This document shows, piece after piece, positions 32,736-44,846 of a stretch of DNA of 64,000 nt (position 1 is its first letter; every line of letters begins with the position of its first letter). This stretch comes from Symbiodinium natans (Eukaryota > Sar > Dinophyceae > Suessiales > Symbiodiniaceae). Both the position numbers and the translations under genes were made by a program. Location: contig CAJNDS010000350.1 in assembly GCA_905221605.1 (NCBI GenBank), positions 62,001 through 126,000 on the forward strand, given 5' to 3'. Below the pieces are notes generated by a model. It was not told the origin of the DNA and did no database searches. It worked only from the letters and a program-made list of their open reading frames with translations.

Positions 32736-34860
32736 ATGGCAAATATGGCAATGTTTCTGTTTGCGTGTGTCGGTGCCATCTTGACTACCGGCATGGAGAT
32801 CCCCGCTACAGACCAAGCAGATGAGTCATGCGCATTGCAGAGCAAAGCCTCGGACCACGTGACGGAGAAGCTGGAGACCTCGGAGGAGCGACTTGCAGCA
32901 ATGCAAGCAGCAACGCAAGTGACGTCCGAGTCCGGAAGTGGTGCAACACATTCACCTCCTCCCCCATCAGGCATAAGGGCAAAGGGCTGGCGAATCACCG
33001 CCATCAAGCCTTCTGAAGAGATGTGGGCATGGGATGTGAAGCAGGCAGCTGGCATTTCAAAACCAAACAGTTTTTAATTAGCTGTATATGTGTCCCCGTA
33101 ACTGACGGTTGACTCTGTATGCTGTGTGGCATGAATTGCAGGTGCAGTTCCTGACCGACACAGGTGACAAACTCATGCCATCGCCTTTCGGATGCTCAAC
33201 TGTTTCGAGTGGCACGGTTGAAGTCGAGGGATGGGAGCCTGAGAATGCGTTCAGGGACGATATTGATGCGGCATGGGGCGGTCGCCAGGATAGGAGTGGA
33301 AGCTTCTACATTGGGCTCCGTTGCCCCACTGCGGTGAAGTTGGGGGAGGTGAAGCTGCAACAAGAGCCTCATCCATCGAGCCCACCTGTTGACAAGGTGA
33401 AGATTGAATTCACCATGGATGATGTCGGTGGGAGTACTCAATGGCTTAAGTTCTGCGAGGTGTCAATCAGCCAAAACAGCTTGGAGACGATATGGTTTCT
33501 CGGAACTCTCTATTACGTTGAGAATTGCCACATGTGCAAGAAGGACTGGTGTGCCGGACCGTACATGCAGCACGACACCTACGTTGAAGTTGATCATCTG
33601 CAAGGACCTTCCTTGGCAGATGCGCCTGAGGGCTGCGGCGTGATCACCTCCGATACCAGGATGGCCCGCAACCCCGAGACAGGAGCAATCTACGCCTTGG
33701 TTCCTTTCATGTCGAAAACTTCAAGCCCATGTGATTGCACCACGGAGTGGATGAGCGGACATGTTCATGTGGTCTTCAATGGTTGTGCGGATCACAGCCA
33801 TGATGGGCAAATGTGGTGCTACGTTGTGGGAGGAAGGAAATGCTCGCAGGCAACAGCGTCTTCTTGGTTTCCTGGCGCATATTATATTACTGGGTGCACG
33901 CCTTCCACTCAGTCCACTCCAAAACAGGTACTTGGCCGCCCATTAACCCTGAACGGCAAGGCCTTGCTGGCTGCTGCCACTGCAACGCGTGAGTTCAAGG
34001 ATTTGGCTGATGGGTGGGGATTCCCCGCCAGTAACTTGGGTCACCCAATGCTGTCAGCAGTGAGCGGCAGAGCTGCGCATATGCCTCAGGAATTGCTGGA
34101 GGAAGCCCTGCGTGGCTTTGGCGCCGGAAATCCATTCCCAGAGGCAACCGGCACTCTGGCGATGGAATCGCAACTCCCGCACATGCTTGCTGTGGCACAA
34201 GCGGAGCTTGCCAGTGCGGGTCCTGAGGAGCGTGAGCATTGGAAGGAAGCGGGCTTGGCAGAGCATGCGTCAGTTGGTTCCTTTGCGAAGCTTTGCTTGG
34301 AGTTGCTTGTTGCAGGAGCACCGCCAAGGTTGTTGCGCCGCGCCATCAAGGCACAGGAGGAGGAACTTGTGCATGCTCATCTGTCTCTGGGCCTTTTGCG
34401 TGGTGCACACCATGAACTCCAATCGCCCACTGTCTTCAAAAGCTTGAGGGTCGACCTCGCCAATGCTACCCAGACAGATGGCCATGGTGGCTTTGCCATC
34501 GAACGCTTGGACCTCCCAGAACACAGCTTTGAAGTACGGCGTGACTTTGTTGCGCTCCGAAATGCCGCCATCGAGGAGGGTCTCATCGGCGAGGGCCGTG
34601 CGGCGCTTCGGCTCTTCCAGCGCTCCCTTGAAACTCTGCATGGCCAGAGCGAGGGTAAGCTGGATGGCCGCGAGGTGTTGTCGGAAGGCCGCCGGGCTCT
34701 TGCGAAGATCGTTTGGGCGATTGCGAACGATGAGGCGCGCCACGCCGCATTGGCCATGGAGACCATTGAGTGGCTTTCGGGGAGAGACAGCAGACCACAG
34801 GCACAGCTGCCCAAAGTGCAGATCAGCCAAGGGACTGTGGTCGTGCAGGAGGTTGCATAA
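32736..34860 (+). CDS. Array gene copy 4: secreted discoidin/ferritin-like protein (intact, reference copy)
   Basis: Exon 1 (32736-33044) and exon 2 (33142-34860) join across a 97-nt GC-AG intron to give 675 residues. Residues 1-20 are a likely signal peptide. About 88-225 resemble an F5/8 type C (discoidin-like) domain, with a PENAF...WGG segment and alternating strands. About 226-345 is Cys-rich with WCYVVGG. About 465-650 is a ferritin-like four-helix domain: E477-H478, E511-x2-H514, an EEGLIGE helix (581-587) and E634-x2-H637, which fit a di-iron site. This last part resembles ferritin-like domains of bacterial (for example myxobacterial) secreted proteins. The intron lies inside the discoidin-like part, which supports the splice. 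It probably enters the secretory pathway; the substrate is unknown. High copy number suggests high expression, a common dinoflagellate pattern. Confidence 0.85.
33045..33141 (+). other. 97-nt intron of array gene (GC-AG type)
   Basis: Starts GCAGCTGG and ends TTGCAG, with GCAGG at both junctions, so the exact cut is ambiguous by a few bases without changing the product. The same intron is at 20325-20421, 24562-24658, 28804-28900 and 38021-38117. Unspliced, the reading frame stops inside it or just after, and the downstream exon has no suitable ATG. Confidence 0.75.
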
Positions 34861-37711
34861 GCTGCAGCTGTGTGGGCATGCAAGCGGACAGCTCCAGTGA
34901 ACAGAAGTTAGATCTTAGTTGACCACATGAGACAACTCCCATGAAAGCTGGGTCCACAAGAAGAGCTTGCAAAGAGGGCTTAACTTGTGCCCCAGCCAAA
35001 AGAGCGGGGCAGGGACCGTCTCAAGAAGTTATAAATCACAACCCGCCGCCGCTGAATCCGCACGTCGTTTTTTGTCGAAACAAGCGTTTGGTGTAGGCAA
35101 AACGGTATTCGTTGAGCTTAATTTCTAAACGCGAATTCGTCTTTAATTTAAAAAAAAACGCTGTTTTTTTCGAGGTTTCTGCGCGCGCGTTTCTTGGTAT
35201 CTATTGAGGTGCACATCGTGTTCGGGCTTACAGGTGTTGTTTTGGGTTGCACTGTGGGTTCTCTTCTCTGGATGTTTCATGGGTGCATGATCTTTTGGCA
35301 TTGCAGTACAGCACTATTGAGGTTTGGGAGTGGTATTGTTTAGGGTTGAAGCTTTGAAGAGTTGAAGGGTTTTAGGAGTTGCAAGTGTTGCAAGTTTCTG
35401 CACTACGGCTTTCTTGTGGGCCGGGGGATCTAAAGGGACTTAGGGGGCTAGGAAGCTTAAGGGGACTCAGGTGGCCTCGGTGGCTAAAGGGAAATTCGGG
35501 CATCGCGATCATGGTCGATGTGGTGTTATAATAAAGTGCTCTTTAAGAGGAACTCGTCTATGAAAAGAAGAGTGTCTATGAAAAGAAGAGTGTCAGTGAA
35601 CTTCGATGTTTCTCTTCCAAAAGCGAGATCTCGTAGAGACCGCAGGCCGCAGGCAGCTCCCCCCAAGAGGCGGCCCCAAGCAGAGTTTTGTCGGAGGCAT
35701 GGGTTTAGAGATCAGGGTTGAGGGTTTTTTGAGGCCAGAACGTAATTATCCCCCCCCCCCCCAACCCGGGACCAACCCTAAAAACCTTGTAAAAACCTTG
35801 TGCGGTTGTAGCGGCGCTAGCTATCACAACAATAAGACTGATAACAATCATCATAATGCGAAGATACAGTAAATTCTTATCATTAGTATTACTATTACTC
35901 GTAGAGTAGGTCGCCCCAGAGAGCAATGGCTACATCACACAAATGCTCCTTTATATAGCGTTAACGGGCAATGGAGAACTACATTGGGTCTGAACCTCAA
36001 AAGGCCGCAAGAGACAGAATCATTTAAGATAACGTCTCTCCTGTTTTCCTCCCAGCTCAGCTCCCAAGCGTTCACCGACGATGCAGCGATCTGCATCGAA
36101 CGCATGGTATTGGAAAATTACTTACTATCATTATTGTTGTTTTTGTTAATTGCTCTGTTTATGACCCGCTGCGGACAGTCGCTGTAGTAGGTTGAAGAGC
36201 CACGCGGGCCATGCAAGCTCAGAGCTGGTGCAGATTTTATGCAATTTTGCGCTGATGCTGGAAAGGCTGCTCCCAGAACAGTAATCATACTAGTAGTAAT
36301 GGTAAGTATCATTAGTGATAGTAATATTAACAGAAACATAATAGAAATAATATTCGTAATAATATGTAGTACTTGTAGTAGTACTTGTAGTAGTAGTAGT
36401 AGTAGTAATAATAATAATACTAGTAATAATGAACGAAGTAAGAACAACAGACGTAATAGTAATAATTTCAGTATCAGCACAAGGCAATTTGAGAACGAAG
36501 GTGTGTAACCGAGCTTGGATTCTGAAAGCATTGAACTCGGATCAGGAATGAAACGTCATTTTGGAGTGGCCTCTCCATCATGTGTGCTTAATTTGTGGAT
36601 CCTGGTGGACAGTCGCCGTAATAGGTTGAAGAGCCCCAGAAGGAAAACAGCACATGGCCGACCACGAGCTGTTAGAACATTATAGCAATGATACTGGTTA
36701 GTAGTAATACCGATAGTAAGAATAATAATGCTAGTACTACTAGTACTAGTAGGGATCAGGATATTTAGGGGTTTGCGGTTCAAAGAGAGTCCATGTCCGG
36801 AGCATGTGCAAAGGTGCAAAGGTGCAAAGGTGCAAAGGTGCAAGGGTGCAAGTCTAAAGCCCGGGACTCCAAGACCTTTGAGCTTGATACCACAAAGCGC
36901 TAAAGGGGCAGTATCAGGGTAGTATCACGTCGTCTCTTGCCAGTCAGAGCCTCCACCCAGTCGTGGCTGTGCAGCTCTGTTCATCTGTTCAAGTTGGAGC
37001 GGCTTCGCCGTGTCCTGAAGGAAAAGGGATGTCCCGGCCCCGATCCCGAAAAACCCTCTGAGAACTAGAGCCTTAAATTCTTTTCTCGTTTGACTCTGAG
37101 CTCAATAAGTCAGAACTTACTTGGCGCATCCTGAGCTGGAGCCTCGCAATTTTGGCTTGGTTCTGGATTGAAGGCAATGGCGCGTGCCAAGCCACCTAGC
37201 TTTGTTTGAACTTTCCGGCAACGGCTCATCGCAAAGGCATCGTGCAAAATTTCATGCTTGAATGCAGCCTCCAAGCTCATGTCGTGACTTCGACGAAGAA
37301 GTTATTACGACACTACGAGGATGGACGGAAAGAACTTCTCTCGAGCTATTAGCGAGCGCGCGCATCAATTAATCATTGTACCTCCCCACGATGCCCCTCT
37401 AACTAGTGAGACAGCTTAGCTTATGTGAAAGTAAATGTCCTAACGCATTTCACAGGGGCGATGCCTATGCACTTCACCAACAAACGGTCAAGACCTCCTG
37501 TGAATAACCACACGGCCGCGGCTCTGGTGCCGGTGCTGTCGGTTTTTGTAGGTGTTTTGCAGAGTAGGCACATGCCAGGATGGGAGGCAGCTTTGTTGCG
37601 CAAGTTGTTGAATTTGTCTGTCTTGGTTTCTGTCCAGTACCTGTCGGCGCGCCTTGCTACAGTTTCGGCTTCAGACCCCAGTCAGCTGAGACATCTTCGG
37701 CGCACTCCAAA
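34861..37711 (+). repeat. Array spacer between copies 4 and 5, with insertion
   Basis: Same organisation as the other spacers but interrupted at 35043-35822 by a separate insertion. After it the trinucleotide patch, the 60-bp repeat (near 36588) and the GGTGCAAA minisatellite (about 36806-36850) follow as usual. A 40-bp part of the upstream region is missing near 37175. No gene. Confidence 0.85.
35043..35822 (+). mobile_element. 780-bp MITE-like insertion in the array spacer
   Basis: Sequence foreign to every other spacer. The flank ATCACAAC occurs on both sides (35035-35042 and 35823-35830), an 8-bp target-site duplication. The ends form imperfect inverted repeats: CGCCGCT..A.CCGCAC near 35047 and its complement near 35800. 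No transposase ORF is present. 8-bp duplications suit hAT-like or related DNA transposons. Inside are an 18-bp tandem pair (near 35555-35595) and a run of C (35748-35762). Confidence 0.6.
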
Positions 37712-39827
37712 ATGGCAAACATGGCAATGTTTCTGTTTGCGTGTGTCGGTGCCATCTTGACTACCGGCATGGAGATCCCCGCTACAGACCAAGCAGATGA
37801 GTCATGCGCATTGCAGAGCAAAGCCTCGGACCACGTGACGGAGAAGCTGGAGACCTCGGAGGAGCCACTTGCAGCAACGCAAGCAGCAACGCAAGTGACG
37901 TCCGAATCCGGAAGTGGTGCAACACATTCACCTCCTCCCCCATCAGGCATAAGGGCAAAGGGCTGGCGAATCACCGCCATCAAGCCTTCTGAAGCGATGT
38001 GGGGATGGGATGTGAAGCAGGCAGCTGGCATTTCAAAACTAAACAGTTTTAAGTTAGCTGTATATGTGTCCCCGTAACTGACGGTTGACTCTGTATGCTG
38101 TGTGGCATGAATTGCAGGTGCAGTTCCTGACCGACACAGGTGACGAACTCATGCCATTGCCTCCTTTGGGATGCGCAACTGTTTCCAGTGGCACGGTTGA
38201 AGTCGAGGGATGGGAGCCTGAGAATGCGTTCAGGTACGATATTGATGCGAAATGGGGCGGTCGCAAGGATGCGAGTGGAAGCTTCTACATTGGGGTCCAT
38301 TGCCCCACTGCGGTGAAGTTGGGGGAGGTGAGGCTTCAACAAGAGCCTCATCCGTCGAGCCCACCTGTTGACCAGGTGAAGATTGAATTCACCATGGATG
38401 GTTTCGGTGGGAGTACTCAATGGCATAAGTTCTGCGAGGTGTCAATCAGCCAAAACAGCTTGGAGCCGATATGGTTTCTCGGAATTCTCTATTACGTTGA
38501 GGCTTGCCACATGTGCAATAAGAACTGGTGTGCCGGACCGTACATGCAGCACGACACCTACGTTGAAGTTGATCATGCGAAAGGACCTTCCTTGGCAGAT
38601 GCGCCTGAGGGCTGCGGCGTGATCACCTCCGATACCAGGATGGCCCGCAACCCCGAGACAGGAGCAATCTACGCCCTGGTTCCTTTTTCAAGCCCATGTG
38701 ATTGCACCACGGAGTGGATGAGCGGACATGTTCATGTGGGCCTCAATGGTTGTGCGGCTCACAACCATGATGGGGAAATGTGGTGCTACGTTGTCGGAGG
38801 AAGGAACTGCTGGCAGGCAAGAAAGTCTGCGCGGTTTCCTGGCGCATTTTTTATTTCTGGGTGCACGCCTTCCACTCAGTCCACTCCAAAACAGGTACTT
38901 GGCCGCCCATTAACCCTGAACGGCAAGACCTTGCTGGCTGCTGCCACTGCAACGCGTGAGGTCAAGGATTTGGCTGATGGGTGGGGATTCCCCGCCAGTA
39001 ACTTGGGTCACCCAATGCTGTCAGCAGTGAGCGGCAGAGCTGCGCATATGCCTCAGGAATTGCTGGAGGAAGCCCTGCGTGGCTTTGGCGCCGGAAATCC
39101 ATTCCCAGAGGCAACCGGCACTCTGGCGATGGAATCGCAACTCCCGCACATGCTTGCTGTGGCACAAGCGGAGCTTGCCAGTGCGGGTCCTGAGGAGCGT
39201 GAGCATTGGAAGGAAGCGGGCTTGGCAGAGCATGCGTCAGTTGGTTCCTTTGCGAAGCTTTGCTTGGAGTTGCTTGTTGCAGGAGCACCGCCAAGGTTGT
39301 TGCGCCGCGCCATCAAGGCGCAGGAGGAGGAACTTGTGCATGCTCATCTGTCTCTGGGCCTTTTGCGTGGTGCAAACCATGAACTCCAATCGCCCACTGT
39401 CTTCAAAAGCTTGAGGGTCGACCTCGCCAATGCTACCCAGACAGATGGCCACGGTGGCTTTGCCATCGAACGCTTGGACCTCCCAGAACACAGCTTTGAA
39501 GTACGGCGTGACTTTGTTGCGCTCCGAAATGCCGCCATCGAGGAGGGTCTCATCGGCGAGGGCCGTGCGGCGCTTCGGCTCTTCCAGCGCTCTCTTGAAA
39601 CTCTGCATGGCCAGAGCGAGGGTAAGCTGGATGGCGGCGAGGTGTTGTCGGAAGGCCGCCGGGCTCTTGCGAAGATCGTTTGGGCGATTGCGAACGATGA
39701 GGCGCGCCACGCCGCATTGGCCATGGAGACCATTGAGTGGCTTTCGGGGAGAGACAGCAGACCACAGGCACAGCTGCCCAAAGTGCAGATCAGCTCAGGG
39801 ACTGTGGTCGTGCAGGAGGTTGCATAA
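37712..39827 (+). CDS. Array gene copy 5: secreted discoidin/ferritin-like protein (intact)
   Basis: Exon 1 is 37712-38020 and exon 2 is 38118-39827. The exon 1 frame is open further upstream, but the conserved start in all units is the ATG at 37712. The first two thirds are the same as copy 2 (constant offset 13459), including absence of the MSKT insertion. The last third matches copies 1 and 4 at several sites (FKSLRVDLANATQT, QISSGT). This mosaic suggests exchange between units. The signal peptide, discoidin-like domain, Cys-rich middle and all di-iron E-x-x-H motifs are kept. Confidence 0.8.
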
Positions 39828-40557
39828 GCTGCAGCTGTGTGGGCGTGCAAGCGGACAGCTCCAGTGAACAGAAGTTAGATCTTAGTTGACCACATGAGAC
39901 AACTCCCATGAAAGCTAAGATGGGGCCACAAGACAAGCTTACAAAGAGGGCTTAACTTGTGCCCCAGCCAAAAGAGCGGGGCAGGGACCGTCTCAAGAAG
40001 TCATAAATCACAACAATAAGACTGATAACAATCATCATAATACGAAGATACAGTAAATTATTATCATTAGTACTACTATTACTCGTAAAGTAGGTCGCCC
40101 CAGAGAGCAATGGCTACATCACACAAATGCTCCTTTATATAGTGTTAACGGGCAATGAGAACTACATTGGGTCTGAACCTCAAAAGGCCGCAAGAGACAG
40201 AATCATTTAAGATAACGTCTCTCCTGCTTTCCTCCCAGCTCAGCTCCCAAGCGTTCACCGACGATGCAGCGATCTGCATCGAACGCATGGTATTGGAAAA
40301 TTACTTACTATCATTATTGTTGTTTTTGTTAATTGCTCTGTTTATGACCCGCTGCGGACAGTCGCTGTAGTAGGCTGAAGAGCCACGCGGGCCATGCAAG
40401 CTCAGAGCTGGTGCAGATTTTATGCAATTTTGCGCTGATGCTGGAAAGGCTGCTCCCAGAACAGTAATAGTAATAGTAGTAATGGTAGGTATCATTAGTG
40501 ATAGTAATATTAACAGAAACATAATAGAAATAATATTCGTAATAATATGTAGTACTT

Positions 40558-40599
<42 letters not shown>

Positions 40600-41296
40600 A
40601 TAATAATAATACTAGTAATAATGAACGAAGTAATAACAACAGACGTAGTAGTAATAATTTCAGTATCAGCACAAGGCAATTTGAGAACGAAGGTGTGTAA
40701 CCGAGCTTGGATTCTGAAAGCATTGAACTCGGATCAGGAATGAAACGTCATTTTGGAGTGGCCTCTCCATCATGTGTGCTTAATTTGTGGATCCTGGTGG
40801 ACAGTCGCCGTAATAGGTTGAAGAGCCCCAGAAGGAAAACAGCACATGGCCGACCACGAGCTGTTAGAACATTATAGCAATGATACTGGTTAGTAGTAAT
40901 ACCGATAGTAAGAATAATAATGCTAGTACTACTAGTACTAGTAGGGATTCAGGATATTTAGGGGTTTGCGGTTCAAAGAGAGTCCATGTCCGGAGCATGT
41001 GCAAAGGTGCAAATGTGCAAAGGTGCAAAGGTGCAAGGGTGCAAGTCTAAAGCCCGGGACTCCAAGACCTTTGAGCTTGATACCACAAAGCGCTAAAGGG
41101 GTAGTATCAGGGTAGTATCACGTCGTCTCTTGCCAGTCAGAGCCTCCACCCAGTCGTGGCTGTGCAGCTCTGTTCATCTGTTCAAGTTGGAGCGGCTTCG
41201 CCGTGTCCTGAAGGAAAAGGGATGTCCCGGCCCCGATCCCGAAAAACCCTCTGAGAACTAGAGCCTTAAATTCTTTTCTCGTTTGACTCTGAGCTC
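39828..41296 (+). repeat. Last, truncated array spacer
   Basis: Follows the common spacer up to GTTTGACTCTGAGCTCA and then leaves it for unrelated sequence at about 41297, which marks the right edge of the array. No sixth gene copy follows. Confidence 0.85.
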
Positions 41297-42096
41297 ACAA
41301 ACCCTCCCTGGCTGGGCACCTGGGCCGAGTTTCATTCACGAGCTGACCCATTTTTCTCTGGGTACGTAGATGCCCTCAGAGAGGCTGTCAACGTTGTGGT
41401 TCGGAGCAGGCTCTAAACCCAAGGTTCAACCTTAGCTGCCCATGGTACCGCCTCAGCCTGGAGCACACTAAGCCGCATGATTGACTTTCGAAGAAACGGC
41501 TTCGTCAGCGCTTTCAGAAGATTGCGACCCCATGGCACAGCTCTTTGCAGAAGGTGTCTATGAAGCGACACCGCAGGGTGTAGGGTTTAGGGCCTAGTTT
41601 AGGGTTCAGGGGTTTACGAACACATCGCGTTGGATTTGCTATTGGGGTCCACGGCTGAGTTATTTATTCCTTGTAGCTTTCACCGTAAGTTTCCCTTGCT
41701 GAGGGTTCGGGTTCGGGCCAAAACTCTAGGTGGTTTTCTTAGTCAGATCCTCGGATTATGTTTCTTCTCTCGCTTCTTCATCATGCTTCTTTTGTCCGTC
41801 TGCGAGGCAGTGGTGCCATGGACAGGAACGGTCTCCAGGGAGTAAGCTTGACGGTCAGCACCTTTGATTGCAGGAAGATCCGCGCAGGAAGAGTGTCAGA
41901 GTCACAAAGAGCCTGTAACAAGCAGCAATTCTGTCAATTTTAGTCAATATGCTTTAGCTGCTACGGATACTTTTTTGTCCATCCACGCACAAAAGATTCT
42001 TCAGCGTGCTCTGCATTGACAGACAGCATCCTTTCAATAAAGTTCCGTGGCATATCGTCTTTGGACAACCCAGCAAGCAGATCAAGAAGCGATTCA
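41297..42096. other. Unique sequence right of the array, no gene seen
   Basis: No frame longer than 75 codons and no recognisable motif. It contains short TTTAGGG-like steps near 41580-41610, too few to call a telomeric tract. Confidence 0.5.
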
Positions 42097-42210
42097 ATGC
42101 AGGATCAGTCTCCATCGAATGTTGCCCTGCAGTGCCATGTGCTCAAGACCAGATCGAGGCATCCAGTTCCAATGTTTGATGCCATGCCCGTAACCCAGCG
42201 TGCCCATGCG

Positions 42211-42423
42211 ATGCAGCTCCAGGCCGTGTTCCTGTTCCTCTTTATGTTGCCCCTGGTGGTGGGGCAATGCCAGGCTCTCGACTCCAGCCTCGGCAGTTCG
42301 GTTGAAGACAAGGCTTTGGTTCAATTACGTGTAAATCTGCCTGGCACCGAAGACTTCTTGGATCCGGTCAATGAAGCGTTCCCTGGTTCGAATCCAGGAA
42401 ACAAGCAAAGGCATCCTTGCTAA
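42211..42423 (+). CDS. Candidate first exon of a secreted protein (signal peptide)
   Basis: An ATG at 42211 opens a strongly hydrophobic N-terminus of about 18 residues followed by Gln-Cys-Gln-Ala, a plausible signal peptide with cleavage site, then an acidic SSVEDKALVQLR stretch. A similar short Leu-Gln segment follows the signal peptide of the array gene. The frame is also open upstream to 42016, with an alternative ATG at 42097. The real exon probably ends before the stop at 42421. No family recognised. It could join the open frame at 42480-43085. Confidence 0.35.
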   Translation: MQLQAVFLFLFMLPLVVGQCQALDSSLGSSVEDKALVQLRVNLPGTEDFLDPVNEAFPGSNPGNKQRHPC

Positions 42424-42477
42424 GAAATATGCCTGTGGATTGTTTTGGGTTGTCTTAGGTTTTTGATAGCAAATCAA

Positions 42478-43085
42478 GGTTTCTCCACCTCGAACTTTTG
42501 GCCACCAAGCAGAGCATGCACAACAATGGTTTCTGGAGTTGCATAACGGGCACGGACGACAAGACCTGTCCCGGCAGGAAACCCACCATGTGGTTCACGA
42601 TGCTGAGTGCCACTATTCCCCAGAAGCTCCCCGCAAAGAGTGGTCCGCTTGGCCTGCTCGCCCTTACAAATACCTGGTGGGCCAATGTGCCTTCCCGGGG
42701 AAACATGTACTGGCATGAAGCTTCGACCTGCGGCAACGTCGGCCTGAAGAATCCGAAGTTTGCCAGCCACCAGGCTTTCCGAGAGTCACTGCTCAGGATT
42801 CTGAACGAAAGCGCAAGGGTGAAGCGAGAGTGCCCAGCCCCCGCTGGCAAATGCCCGACGTGGTACAACTACAACTGCGGTAATGAGTCCGGTGTGAAAG
42901 AGCAGGCGCTTTTCTGTTTGGATCCAGTCCTTCAGGCCACTTGCCCTCACGAAAGCCTTTTTCTGTTTGTGAGATTTTGCGAGGTGATGCCGGCTCAGCG
43001 GGCTTGGGAAGAGCACATGGAGTTTCGCGCAGTTGTCGGGCCCCTCACGAAAGGACCGAGCAGAGTATCGCAAGCTTGGCGTTAG
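42478..43085 (+). CDS. Candidate Cys-rich exon, possibly of the same secreted protein
   Basis: A frame of about 200 codons opens after an AAGG at 42476-42479 that could be a 3' splice site. It has no good ATG, which suggests an internal exon. The product is rich in Cys, Trp and Asn and has balanced composition, unlike a chance frame in this region. No family recognised. Whether it is joined to the signal-peptide exon just upstream or to the frame at 43586-43854 is inference. Confidence 0.35.
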
Positions 43086-43493
43086 CCAAGCTTGCAGTTG
43101 CGCGAGTGGTGAGGCTCATGCTACATGTTTCGCTCCTGTCGATCCTGCCCCAGAGTCGCCAAATGATTTTTGAAAAGAACGATCCGCCGGAAAGTCCACG
43201 GCAGTCTAGCCGAGCCTCTCTAGTTAACAGGAACATGAAAAGTGCACCAAAGTGCACCATGAACCTTAAAAGGCCCGAGGTCTGAACTGTATGAAGCATC
43301 CACCTCGAGAGTTCCCCCATAAAATCTTCGGCAAGAATGACAAAAACAAGTGCCTGCGCGCACTGAAACTCTAAACCGTTTAAACCTAAACCCTCTCATG
43401 GCCGCGAGAAGAGAAGGGATACTTGAACCTCGGAGACTACGAAGACTACTGCTTTTCCAGGATCTTCTGGCCTTCAGGATGCCCTCAAGTGGC

Positions 43494-43546
43494 AGGACGG
43501 TTGGGGGACGGTAGGGGGACGGTAGGGGGACGGTAGGGGGAGGGTA
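43494..43546 (+). repeat. GGACGGTAGGGG minisatellite
   Basis: About four units of an 11-12-bp G-rich motif. 43086-43585 otherwise shows no coding sequence. Confidence 0.85.
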
Positions 43547-43585
43547 GACTGTCGGATCCCTTTTAGAATCCTTACCCGCTTGTGC

Positions 43586-43854
43586 CAGGATGATCAAATG
43601 TGGGCAGGAAAGCAGGAGTTGCCAGTGGAGCCTTTCGTGGGCGCATTTTATGACTTCGATGTCCAGCCAAGGGGGTTTGTCCCGCTAGACAAGCTTCCTA
43701 TTGGCGGCGAACACAAGCTCAGCCAGCAGCATTTTTTGAACTTATGCTGCACCATGTTAATGACCTCGAACTCGGACGTTGACCAAAAGACGTATCCACT
43801 CTACTTCCACTGGTACACGAAGCTTCCAGCAGGTGCACCCAAGGCCATTTGAGC
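43586..43854 (+). CDS. Candidate terminal exon, unknown product
   Basis: About 89 codons, open and ending in TGA at 43852-43854. The reading (FYDFDVQPRGFVPLDKLP...) has protein-like composition, and there is no other long frame here. No domain recognised. It may be the last exon of the gene suggested at 42211. Confidence 0.3.
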
Positions 43855-43976
43855 AGAGTAGCAGCAGCGCCAACTAGGTGTTTTAGCCGGAGTCGTGCCA
43901 CATGTAATGTACCACTGCATGTCGCAGAGGTCATGCAAGCGGTAGTCGCCGCCATATCAGACGAAGAGCAACAGTG

Positions 43977-44138
43977 ATGCTTTTTTTGAGCGTGTTCATG
44001 ATCACCCTTGTTGCTTGTTCATCAGCACTGCAGGCTACCTTCGACATGGTTGGTACAGAGGCCGTTTGGAGCTGGCTGGCTAAGAGCAACAAGGACCTGC
44101 TACACTGCAGTCGCCTGAAGTGCCTCGGCTTCTGCTGA
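43977..44138 (+). CDS. Small secreted protein or signal-peptide exon (53 aa)
   Basis: ATG at 43977, TGA at 44136-44138. The first 18 residues are hydrophobic (MLFLSVFMITLVACSSAL), a good signal peptide ending in small residues. The mature part of about 35 residues holds three Cys and ends LGFC. It could be a complete small secreted peptide or exon 1 of a gene continuing into the frames at 44264 and 44599. No family recognised. Confidence 0.35.
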   Translation: MLFLSVFMITLVACSSALQATFDMVGTEAVWSWLAKSNKDLLHCSRLKCLGFC

Positions 44139-44263
44139 GGGCTTTAGGGCTGTTAGTCCAGCTTCGGCTGCAGTTCGGTGATCCAAAGGGTTAATGACCG
44201 AGCACGCACTGCAGGTGCCAGTCCGAAACCAAGACTCCGGACTCCTCGACGCAGTGCGATGCC

Positions 44264-44479
44264 CCATTGAAGGTTTCGATCAAAGACGTGACCGGAGAAA
44301 TGGAGGCAATTGCAGCCTGTGACGCGGACTTTGCGACCAAACAGCTCACGGACATCTTGCAGACTAAGAAGTTGCTAGAGAAGGGTGAAGAGTGCACTCT
44401 GAACTGCGATGGGTCGCAAGCGGACACCGAACCGTGCTGCTGCTTGTGCATTCACAAAATCATATACAATCAAAATTAG
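44264..44479 (+). CDS. Candidate exon, unknown product
   Basis: A frame opening after a GAAGG splice-like site and ending TAG at 44477-44479. It encodes a charged segment (KVSIKDVTGEMEAIAACDAD...) with a Cys-rich end. The last part may be intronic. No family recognised. Confidence 0.25.
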   Translation, partial: PLKVSIKDVTGEMEAIAACDADFATKQLTDILQTKKLLEKGEECTLNCDGSQADTEPCCCLCIHKIIYNQN

Positions 44480-44598
44480 AGCCTAAGTCTCAGTGCGAAG
44501 TTTCTTGCGAATTGGGATCTTCGATGACTCTGTCGGCCTGAAGCCTTCAGCCTTTTGAGGCTGCAGCTTCTATCAGAGCGGCGCGAAGACGGCCAGCC

Positions 44599-44846
44599 CG
44601 GTGTTTCCCTCCAAGGTTTCCAAGCTCAACACCTCGGACCTTGAGACCGAGCTGCGTTTCGAGCTGCTCAGCGAGCAGGGTATGGACAAGGACAGGGGAA
44701 GAGTAGGGGAAGCTTGTGAAGACATAACAAGGGATGTCAAGGGCCATGCTGAGCAGGACCTTGTGGCTGCCTCCAGACAGGCGGGCTTCTCAAGTGCCAC
44801 CGATCGACAAGCCTTCAATGCGCAACTTCACGACAAGGCCAGGTAG
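44599..44846 (+). CDS. Candidate exon, charged helical segment
   Basis: About 80 codons opening after CTCCAAGG and ending at TAG. Strongly charged, Glu/Lys/Asp-rich, likely helical, with no Cys. The neighbouring small exon candidates on the same strand could belong to one gene. No family recognised. Confidence 0.25.

Noticed and set aside
42385-42405. tRNA T-arm-like CCTGGTTCGAATCCAGG
   Set aside because: A perfect T-stem and loop, but no matching acceptor, D-arm or anticodon arm upstream, so not a tRNA gene; at most a tRNA-derived fragment.
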